From assembly GCF_001418565.1 (NCBI RefSeq), contig NZ_LIQQ01000018.1, forward strand, positions 1 through 32,406: a stretch of DNA of 32,406 nt, read 5' to 3'. Source of the stretch: Streptomyces graminilatus. GTDB taxonomy: Bacteria > Actinomycetota > Actinomycetes > Streptomycetales > Streptomycetaceae. The notes under the pieces were generated by a model. The model saw only the letters and a program-made list of their open reading frames with translations. It ran no database searches and was not told the origin of the DNA. Within the stretch, counting starts at the first letter, position 1; every line of letters starts with the position of its first letter. This document shows, in pieces, positions 17,085 through 23,680 of this stretch. A program made the position numbers and the translations under genes.

Positions 17085-18574
17085 GCGGCCGGCTGATGCC
17101 GTGCAGCCCGGCGGAGATCGGGGCGCTGTTCCTGTTCGAGAAGCTGACGGCCGAACAGCTCGGCAGGCTGTGCAGCGAGGGCCGGGTCGAACTCTTCGAC
17201 CCGGGGCCGGTGTTCACCGAGGGCGACCCGGCGACCTGCTTCTACGTGATGATCGAGGGCACGGTCATCATGTCGCGCCGGGTGGGCAACGACGACGTCG
17301 AGGTGAGCCGGACGTCCCAGTCCGGGGTGTACGCGGGAGCCGTGCAGGCGTATCTCGGGGACCGGAAGCCGCAGCGGTACCGCAACTCGGTGCGGGTCTC
17401 CGAGCCGACCCGGTTCTTCGTGCTGCCCGCCGACTCGTTCGCGGCGATCATGCACGAGTGGTTCCCGATGGCGGTCCATCTCCTGGAGGGGCTGTTCCTC
17501 GGCTCGCAGAGCACGCAGCGGGCCGTCGGGCAGCGTGAACGGCTGCTCGCGCTGGGCTCGTTGTCCGCCGGGCTGACCCATGAGCTCAACAACCCGGCCG
17601 CCGCGGCCGTACGGGCCACCTCGTCGCTGCGGGACCGGGTGGCCCATATGCGGCAGAAGCTCGGCATCATCGCCTCGGGCCCCTACCAGCGCGACGCCCT
17701 GAAGGCGCTGGTCGACATCCAGGAACGGACGGCCGAGCGGGTCGCCAAGGCGCAGACGCTGAGCCCGCTGGAGGCGTCCGACCGGGAGGACGAGGTCTCC
17801 GACTGGCTCGACGACCACGGAATCCAGGGCGGCTGGCAGATCGCGCCGACCTTCGTGCAGGGCGGCCTCGACGTCGACTGGCTGGAGCAGGTCGCGGCGG
17901 CCGTCGACGCGGAGATCCTCCCGGGTGCCATCGGGTGGCTCAACTACACGGTCGAGACCGAGCTGCTGATGTCCGAGATCGAGGACTCCACCACCCGGAT
18001 CTCTCACCTCGTGGGCGCCGCCAAGCAGTACTCGCAGCTCGACCGCGCTCCTTACCAGGTCGCCGACGTGCACGAACTCCTCGACAGCACGCTGCTGATG
18101 CTGTCGGGGAAGATGGGTTCGCGCGTCGAGGTCGTGAAGGACTACGACCTCTCGCTGCCGAGGATTCCCGCCTATCCCGCCGAGCTGAACCAGGTGTGGA
18201 CCAACCTGATCGACAACGCGGTCTCCGCCATCAACAGCGCGGGCGGCGAAGGGACGCTGACGGTCCGGACGGCGCTGGTGCACGACCGGCTGCTGGTGGA
18301 GTTCCGCGACACCGGCCCGGGGGTGCCGGCGGAGATCAGGGGCCGGATCTTCGACCCGTTCTTCACCACGAAACCGGTGGGCGAGGGCACGGGTCTCGGG
18401 CTCGACATCTCCTGGCGGATCGTCGTCAACAAGCACCACGGTGACCTGAAGGTCGAGTCCGTCCCCGGCGACACCCGCTTCCAGGTGCTGCTCCCCCTCA
18501 CCGCCACCGACCCCGACACCGACACCGCACCCGACCCCGCCGGGGACGCCGAACCGGCCCAGGAGCCCTCATGA
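17081..18574 (+). CDS. Cyclic-nucleotide-binding-domain sensor histidine kinase
   Basis: 497 residues, no membrane segment, so cytoplasmic. Residues about 10-145 are a cNMP-binding beta-roll (LFLFEKLTAEQLGRLC, FTEGDPATCFYVMIEGTV). The H-box is SLSAGLTHELNNPAAAA with His167; a long segment follows before the second dimerisation helix IEDSTTRISHLVGAAKQYSQLD. The ATPase domain has the N-box NQVWTNLIDNAVSAI (Asn370, Asn375), DTGPGVP, FDPFFTTK and GTGLGLDIS. All catalytic residues look intact. About 208 residues lie between H- and N-boxes, roughly twice the usual distance. GTG 17081 lies inside the previous stop and the TGA lies inside the next ATG, so translation is coupled. Presumed partner: the receiver domain just upstream. 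Confidence 0.92.
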   Translation: MSGRLMPCSPAEIGALFLFEKLTAEQLGRLCSEGRVELFDPGPVFTEGDPATCFYVMIEGTVIMSRRVGNDDVEVSRTSQSGVYAGAVQAYLGDRKPQRYRNSVRVSEPTRFFVLPADSFAAIMHEWFPMAVHLLEGLFLGSQSTQRAVGQRERLLALGSLSAGLTHELNNPAAAAVRATSSLRDRVAHMRQKLGIIASGPYQRDALKALVDIQERTAERVAKAQTLSPLEASDREDEVSDWLDDHGIQGGWQIAPTFVQGGLDVDWLEQVAAAVDAEILPGAIGWLNYTVETELLMSEIEDSTTRISHLVGAAKQYSQLDRAPYQVADVHELLDSTLLMLSGKMGSRVEVVKDYDLSLPRIPAYPAELNQVWTNLIDNAVSAINSAGGEGTLTVRTALVHDRLLVEFRDTGPGVPAEIRGRIFDPFFTTKPVGEGTGLGLDISWRIVVNKHHGDLKVESVPGDTRFQVLLPLTATDPDTDTAPDPAGDAEPAQEPS

Positions 18575-18921
18575 CCAAGGACACCGGAATCGACCCCAGC
18601 GTCCCGCCCAGTGGTGCCGGATGCGTCGAGTGCGACGCCGTCGGCGGGTGGTGGTTCCATCTGCGGCGCTGCGCCCAGTGCGGCCACATCGGCTGCTGCG
18701 ACGACTCGCCCGCCAAGCACGCCAGCGGCCACTTCAAGGACACCGGTCACCCGGTGATCCGCAGTTACGAGCCCGGCGAGGCCTGGTTCTGGAACTTCGA
18801 GACGTCCGAGCTGTTCGAGAGCGGCCCGTCGCTCGCTCCCCCGGCCTCCCGTCCGGCCGACCAGCCGGCCCCGGGACCGGCGGGACGCGTCCCGGCGAAC
18901 TGGGCGGAGACACTGCGCTGA
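18571..18921 (+). CDS. UBP-type zinc finger protein
   Basis: 116 residues. Residues about 15-80 match a ZnF-UBP domain: CVECDAVGGWWFHLRRCAQCGHIGC, then CCDDSPAKHASGHFKDTGHPVIRSYEPGEAWFWNF, giving the spaced Cys and His set for zinc plus aromatic pocket residues. The C-terminal 40 residues are Pro/Ala-rich and end NWAETLR. In eukaryotes this fold binds ubiquitin C-termini; bacterial versions have no known ubiquitin partner. Here it overlaps the histidine kinase stop by four bases (ATGA) and is therefore part of the same operon. Function in the relay is unknown; a protein-tail or zinc sensor is possible. Confidence 0.9.
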   Translation: MTKDTGIDPSVPPSGAGCVECDAVGGWWFHLRRCAQCGHIGCCDDSPAKHASGHFKDTGHPVIRSYEPGEAWFWNFETSELFESGPSLAPPASRPADQPAPGPAGRVPANWAETLR

Positions 18922-18962
18922 GAGCCGTGCGGCCGAGGCCGGCGGTGGCTCGTCGGTCGAGG

Positions 18963-18982
18963 CTGTCAGTGGTGCGTGACAG
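18963..18982. promoter_or_regulatory. Operator-like inverted repeat at the LuxR gene start
   Basis: CTGTCA (18963-18968) and TGACAG (18977-18982) form a perfect inverted repeat with an eight-base centre. CAGGAT at 18980-18985, six bases before GTG 18992 and with no Shine-Dalgarno sequence following, may be the -10 of a leaderless transcript, so a bound protein would block it. Confidence 0.45.
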
Positions 18983-18991
18983 GATTCCCTC

Positions 18992-21900
18992 GTGCCGCAG
19001 AACCTGTTCGACACCCCGCTCATCGGCCGCGAGGACGAGCTGACCCGTCTCTCGGACGTGCTCGGCCGTGCCCGGGTCCGTGAGCCGCGTGCCGTGCTCA
19101 TCGCCGGGGACGCCGGGGTGGGCAAGACACGGGTGCTGGCGGAGGTGGCCGGGCGGGCCGCCGCCGGCGGGATGACCGTGCTCACCGGGCACTGTGTCGA
19201 TCTCGGTGACGTCGGCCTGCCGTATCTGCCGTTCACCGAGATCCTGGGGGTACTGGCGGCCGACGAACGGTTCGCGGAGGCGTTCGCCGCGCATCCCGCG
19301 GTCGGGCGGCTGCTCGGCGGCGGCGCGGAGGAGGGCGTGCGGGACGCCGGCGGGCGGCTGCGGCTGCGGCTGTTCGAGGGGATGGCCGGGCTGCTGACCG
19401 CCGTCACCGAGGTCGCTCCGCTGCTGCTCGTCCTGGAGGACCTGCACTGGGCCGACCAGTCCTCCCGGGACCTGCTGCGTTTCCTGCTCAGCCGGGGCGT
19501 GCTCCAGGGGTCCACGGGCGGGGCGCCCGGCCACCGGCTCGCGGTGTTCGCGTCGTACCGCGCGGACGATCTCCATCGCCGCCACCCGCTGCGCCCGCTC
19601 CTCGCCGAGCTGGTGCGGCTGCCCGCCGTGGAGCGGCTGGAACTGCGGCCCATGGCCGACGCCGAGGTCGCCCGGCTGGTGCGGGCCCTGCGCGAGGGGC
19701 CACTGCCCGACACGACCGTCCGCCGGATCGTCGAGCGGGCCGAGGGCAACGCGTTCTACGCGGAGGAACTGCTCGCGGCCACCGACGCGGAGTCCGGCGG
19801 TGTGCCCAGCGGTCTCGCCGACGTGCTCCTGATCCGCTTCGAGCAACTGTCGGAAACCGCCCAGCAGGTGGTGCGTACGGCCGCGGTCGCGGGGCGGCGC
19901 GTCGAGCACGAGCTGCTGAGCGACGCCGTCCGGCTGCCGCAGGACGACCTGGAGGCGGCGCTGCGCGAGGCCGTCGAACGGCAGCTCCTCGTCCCGGGTA
20001 CGGGTGACACGTACTCCTTCCGGCACGCGCTCGCCCGGGAGGCCGTCTACGCCGATCTGCTGCCGGGCGAGCGGTCGCGGCTGCACGGGGCGTTCGCGCG
20101 GCTGCTGGCCGGGCGGGGCCGCCCCGCCGAGAGCGCCGCTGAGCGCGCCCACCACTACCGGGAGAGCCACGACCTGGCCGAGGCGCTCACGGCGTCCCTG
20201 GAGGCCGCCGATCACGCCGCTCGCGTCGGCGCGCCCGCCGAGGAGCTGCGGCACCTGGAGGCCGTCCTCGACCTCTGGCCGGCGGTGGCGGCCGATGCCC
20301 GTCCCACGGGCGAGGGCCCGGACAAGGTGACGCTGATGCTGCGGGCGTCCGCCGCGGCGGCGCACGCCGGGGAGTCGCACCGCGCGGTGTCGCTCACCCG
20401 GGCGGCGCTCGCCGGGGTCGGCCGGGACGCGGACGCCGAACTCGCGGCCCGCGTCCGCTACACGCTCGCCGACAACCTCATGGACATCGACCATCTGTCG
20501 GCTGCGTTCGCCTACAGCAAGGAGGCGCTCGCCCTGATCCCCGTCGAGCCGCCCTCGCGGACCTGGGTGTGGGCGGCGGCCACCCATGTCATGGCGGCAC
20601 GGCAGATGGGCGACAACGACACCGCGCTCCGGGTGGCCCGGCAGGCCCTGTCCGTCGCCGAGGAGCTGCATGCCCTCGACGCGCAGGCCGATCTCATGAT
20701 CTCCGTGGCCGGTCTCGAAGCGGGGGGCCGCAGCACGCCGGAGGCCCGTGAGCGGTTCCGGGAGGCCCGTGAACTGGCCCGGCGGGCGGAGTGTCCGCCG
20801 GTGGAGCTGCGTGCGCTGTTCAATCTCGCGATCGGCTGCTTCGAGTCCGGTCTGGTGGAGGAGTGCCTGCCGTGGCTCTCCGAGGGCCTGGAGCGGGCGC
20901 GCCGCGCGGGTCTCCTCTCCTCGCCGTATCCCCGGGAGATGCGCTACCTGCGGTCCCTGGTGCTGTACACACTGGGCCGCTGGGACGAGTGCGTCCGGGC
21001 GGCGGCGACCGACGGCGAGGTGCTCTCCTCGACCGCCGGTTATGTGTCGGGGCCCTCGCTGTACGTGGCCCTGGCACGCGGTGACCTGGGCGCCGCCGAC
21101 CGTGCCCGAGCCCTGCTCGACGGGCCGTTCGACTGGACGTCCACGCTGGTCGCGGGCATCGTGCTCACGGACGCCGCCGCGCTGGCGGGGGACGCCGCAG
21201 CGGCCGTGGAGCGCGTGCACACCACGGTGAAGGCGCTCACCGACGACGCCGGGAACCGTCCGGAGGTCGCGGTCCGGCTCGCGGCGCTCGCGCTGGCCGC
21301 CGTCGCCGACACCACCGCCCGTCTCCGCCGGTCCGGCGACGAGGCGGGGACGCGTCGCTGGACGGACACGGCGGCCGAACTGCTGGAACTGGCCCGCTCC
21401 CGTGGCGCCATCGGCCGCGACGGCGCCCCGCAGGGCCCGGAGGGGGCCGCGTGGCTGGCCCGGGCCGAGGCGGAGTGGCTGCGCACGACGGCCGCTCCCG
21501 CCACCGGCGCGTGGGAGCGGGCGGTCACGGGGTTCGGCTTCGGCGACGTCTACGAACAGGCACGCTGCGGAAGACGGTTCGCCGAGGCGCTGCTGGCCGA
21601 CGGCCTCCGTACGGAGGCGGCCGAGCAGGCCCGCGCGGCGCGCGAGACGGCGGTACGGCTGGGGGCGGCGCCCCTGCTCCGGGAATTGGACGCCCTGATC
21701 CGCCGAGGCCGGCTGACGGACCCCTCCCCCACCGAGGATTCCGGACCCACCACGACGCCCCTCACAGCCCGCGAGCAGGACGTGCTGCGACTGCTCGCCC
21801 TTGGCCGCAGCAACCGCCAGATCGGCGAGGAACTGTTCATCAGCGGCAAGACGGCCAGCGTCCACGTCTCCAACATCCTGGCCAAGCTGGGCGCCGCGAG

Positions 21901-21997
21901 CCGAGGGGAGGCGGTGGCGGTCGCCTACCGGGAGGGACTGATCCCGACGGCCTCGACGGACACGGACGGGGCGGCCCCGGCACCGGACGCGCCCTGA
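18992..21997 (+). CDS. Large ATP-binding LuxR-family (LAL) transcriptional regulator
   Basis: 1001 residues. The N-terminal AAA/STAND-type ATPase opens with LIGREDELTRLSDVLGRA; Walker A is GDAGVGKT at 39-46 and Walker B is LLLVLEDLHWAD. A long helical, TPR-like middle (about 330-900) may sense a ligand or partner. The C-terminus carries a LuxR helix-turn-helix: PLTAREQDVLRLLALGRSNRQIGEELFISGKTASVHVSNILAKLGAASRGEAVAVAY. LAL proteins usually activate pathway genes, often for sugar use or secondary metabolism. GTG 18992 begins 70 bases after the zinc-finger stop, with no clear ribosome-binding site. The last codons begin a direct repeat that continues past the stop. Confidence 0.95.
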   Translation: MPQNLFDTPLIGREDELTRLSDVLGRARVREPRAVLIAGDAGVGKTRVLAEVAGRAAAGGMTVLTGHCVDLGDVGLPYLPFTEILGVLAADERFAEAFAAHPAVGRLLGGGAEEGVRDAGGRLRLRLFEGMAGLLTAVTEVAPLLLVLEDLHWADQSSRDLLRFLLSRGVLQGSTGGAPGHRLAVFASYRADDLHRRHPLRPLLAELVRLPAVERLELRPMADAEVARLVRALREGPLPDTTVRRIVERAEGNAFYAEELLAATDAESGGVPSGLADVLLIRFEQLSETAQQVVRTAAVAGRRVEHELLSDAVRLPQDDLEAALREAVERQLLVPGTGDTYSFRHALAREAVYADLLPGERSRLHGAFARLLAGRGRPAESAAERAHHYRESHDLAEALTASLEAADHAARVGAPAEELRHLEAVLDLWPAVAADARPTGEGPDKVTLMLRASAAAAHAGESHRAVSLTRAALAGVGRDADAELAARVRYTLADNLMDIDHLSAAFAYSKEALALIPVEPPSRTWVWAAATHVMAARQMGDNDTALRVARQALSVAEELHALDAQADLMISVAGLEAGGRSTPEARERFREARELARRAECPPVELRALFNLAIGCFESGLVEECLPWLSEGLERARRAGLLSSPYPREMRYLRSLVLYTLGRWDECVRAAATDGEVLSSTAGYVSGPSLYVALARGDLGAADRARALLDGPFDWTSTLVAGIVLTDAAALAGDAAAAVERVHTTVKALTDDAGNRPEVAVRLAALALAAVADTTARLRRSGDEAGTRRWTDTAAELLELARSRGAIGRDGAPQGPEGAAWLARAEAEWLRTTAAPATGAWERAVTGFGFGDVYEQARCGRRFAEALLADGLRTEAAEQARAARETAVRLGAAPLLRELDALIRRGRLTDPSPTEDSGPTTTPLTAREQDVLRLLALGRSNRQIGEELFISGKTASVHVSNILAKLGAASRGEAVAVAYREGLIPTASTDTDGAAPAPDAP

Positions 21998-22204
21998 CGG
22001 CGAGAATCTGCCCACCGTCTCCCACGTCCTGGCCGAGCAGAACGCGCCACGAGCCGTTGAAGGCGGTGGCTGTCGCCTACCGCGCGAGGCTGATCCCGAC
22101 ACCCCGCAGAACTCGACCGGGGCAGACCGGGACCCGTACACGCCCTGACGGCGGGCCCTGCCCACCGCCTCCCACATCCCGGCCAGGCAGAGCGCCACGA
22201 GCCG
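21911..22204 (+). repeat. Decayed tandem duplication of the LuxR gene 3' end
   Basis: Unit A (21911-22056) covers the last LuxR codons (AVAVAYREGLIPT...), the stop and about 60 bases beyond. Unit B (22063-22204) repeats it with substitutions and small indels: GCGGTGGCTGTCGCCTACCG for GCGGTGGCGGTCGCCTACCG, then CTGATCCCGACA, the GCCCTGACGGCG around the stop, CCCACCG-CTCCCAC, and a closing CGCCACGAGCCG. In unit B the same frame would read AVAVAYRARLIPT. A still weaker third copy may start near 22241. Confidence 0.8.
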
Positions 22205-22317
22205 CAGGCCTCGGCGGGCGTGATCGAGCGGGGCGGGCCCGGGACCGTACCCGCCCTGGCAACCGGGCCCCGCCCGGTCGCGAGGGTCTGCCCTCGGCTG
22301 TCGGCCACCGGCACCGG
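21998..22317. other. Gene-free stretch between the convergent LuxR and ROK genes
   Basis: These 320 bases hold the rest of repeat unit A, all of unit B, and GGGACCGTACCCGCCCTG near 22241, which resembles GGGACCCGTACACGCCCTG near 22130 and may be a third, more decayed copy. No intact gene is supported. Open frames on both strands are explained by GC-rich composition. Confidence 0.65.
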
Positions 22318-23502
22318 CTACCGGTCCGCCCTGACGAACGACCCGATCGCCGTCGCCGCCGCCCCGCGCGCCCACTCGTCGAAGGAGAGCGGCCGGGTCA
22401 GCAGTTCGCAGCGGGCGGCCGAGCCGAAGGCGGCGGCGGTGAACGCGTCGCGGATCTGGCCGGCGAACAGGTCGTACGCGGCCAGCCCCTCACCGGAGAT
22501 GATCACGCGTTCGGGGCCCAGCAGGTTGGCCACGGTGGCGATGCCCCGGCCGATCGCCTCACCGGCCCGCGCGTACACCTCGCGTGCTCCGGGGTGGCCC
22601 GCGTGGGCCAGGGCGAGGGCCCCGGCGCTGTCGGTGACCGGGGTGCCCGTGGCCTCGCGGACCCGGGCGACGATCTCCGCGTCCCCCGCGAACGCCTGGA
22701 GGCAGCCGCGCCGGCCGCAGTGGCAGGGCGGGCCCGCCGGATCGACGACGACGTGCCCGATCTCACCGGCCACTCCGTGCACCCCCGACACCACGCGCCC
22801 GTGGACCACGAGTCCGCAGCCGATGCCCGCGCCGACGGTCACCACCGCGAAGTCGGACAGCCCGGCCCCCGCGCCGAACCACTGCTCGGCGACGGTGAGC
22901 GCACGCACGTCGTTGTCGACCGTGACGGGCAGCCCCGTGGTCATGGCGGCGAGTTCGGCGAGCGGTACGTCACGCCAGTCGAGGAACGGCGAGTAGCGCA
23001 CGGCGCCCTCGGCACGGTCGACCTCGCCGGAGACGGCGATCCCGCAGCCCAGCACGGGCACCCCGAAGCCGTCCGCCTCGGTGAGCAGTTCCCCCGCCAG
23101 CTCGGCCACCGAGGCCAGCACCGCTCCGGGCGCACGGGCGGTCAGCGGGAAGTTCCGGGCGACCCGGATGCGGCAGCACAGATCGGTGAGCACGCCGAAG
23201 ATCTCGTCGCCGGTGATCTTGACGCCGATGAACAGCGCCCGTCCGGCGTCGACCCGTACGAGGTTCGCGGGGCGCCCCAGCGCGGGCCGGGTCTCGGTCC
23301 CCGCGTCCTCGACCGCGTCCTCGACCAGATAGCCGGCCTCGATCAGCGGGCGCACCGCCTTCGTGACGGCGGCGGCGGACAGCCCCGCGCGCCGGGCGAC
23401 GTCGGCGCGGGTGAGGGGGCCGTGGGACAGCACCGTGGTGAAGATCTGCGAGGCGGCCGGCGTGCGGGCCGGGAACGCCTCGACAGGGAAGGGCGGTGGC
23501 AT
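22318..23502 (-). CDS. ROK family transcriptional repressor
   Basis: 394 residues. The N-terminal winged helix-turn-helix (about residues 15-70) is ASQIFTTVLSHGPLTRADVARRAGLSAAAVTKAVRPLIEAGYL. The rest is a ROK sugar-kinase-like domain: GCGIAVSGEVD, VDNDVRALTVAEQWFG, then GEIGHVVVD and the zinc-binding CHCGRRGCLQAF, so sugar sensing is expected. ATG 23502 is chosen because a consensus promoter ends seven bases upstream, which implies a leaderless mRNA; the frame continues to 23550 but that part overlaps the -35. Divergent from the alpha-galactosidase gene, so it is the obvious local repressor of galactoside use. Confidence 0.93.
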   Translation of the reverse strand: MPPPFPVEAFPARTPAASQIFTTVLSHGPLTRADVARRAGLSAAAVTKAVRPLIEAGYLVEDAVEDAGTETRPALGRPANLVRVDAGRALFIGVKITGDEIFGVLTDLCCRIRVARNFPLTARAPGAVLASVAELAGELLTEADGFGVPVLGCGIAVSGEVDRAEGAVRYSPFLDWRDVPLAELAAMTTGLPVTVDNDVRALTVAEQWFGAGAGLSDFAVVTVGAGIGCGLVVHGRVVSGVHGVAGEIGHVVVDPAGPPCHCGRRGCLQAFAGDAEIVARVREATGTPVTDSAGALALAHAGHPGAREVYARAGEAIGRGIATVANLLGPERVIISGEGLAAYDLFAGQIRDAFTAAAFGSAARCELLTRPLSFDEWARGAAATAIGSFVRADR

Positions 23503-23509
23503 GTCCCGG

Positions 23510-23538
23510 AACCTAGGTCTCTTATTTTCCTCTGTCAA
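23510..23538 (-). promoter_or_regulatory. Consensus promoter of the ROK gene
   Basis: On the minus strand TTGACA (23538-23533), 17 bases, then TAGGTT (23515-23510), then seven bases to ATG. The -35 is perfect and the -10 is a good Streptomyces match. The spacing puts the start of transcription at or next to the start codon. Confidence 0.75.
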
Positions 23539-23569
23539 TGAAAGAAGCATCGAAGGGATGAATTATCTC

Positions 23570-23618
23570 GTCAGTGGCATCTAGACTTGCGAAAGCCCGA
23601 TACAGGCATCCCACTGAC
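23570..23618. promoter_or_regulatory. Inverted repeat in the ROK/alpha-galactosidase intergenic region
   Basis: GTCAGTGG (23570-23577) and CCACTGAC (23611-23618) are perfect reverse complements separated by 33 bases. The location between a divergent repressor and its probable target suggests paired half-sites or two binding sites facing each other. The separation is long for one dimer. Confidence 0.45.
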
Positions 23619-23636
23619 ACATGATCCATGGTCGCT

Positions 23637-23651
23637 CCCGGCTTCGCCGGG
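23637..23651 (+). promoter_or_regulatory. Small hairpin in the alpha-galactosidase leader
   Basis: CCCGGC (23637-23642), loop TTC, GCCGGG (23646-23651): a perfect six-pair stem ending 29 bases before the start codon and clear of the ribosome-binding site GTGAGG. It may affect transcript stability; no riboswitch-like structure is seen. Confidence 0.35.
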
Positions 23652-23680
23652 CAACGCCAGTTCCACGAACGTGAGGCACC

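Noticed and set aside
18734..22375. Minus-strand open frame of 1213 codons
   Set aside because: Antisense shadow of the LuxR gene, whose frame has clear ATPase and helix-turn-helix motifs; the shadow has repetitive Arg/Gln/Gly composition only.
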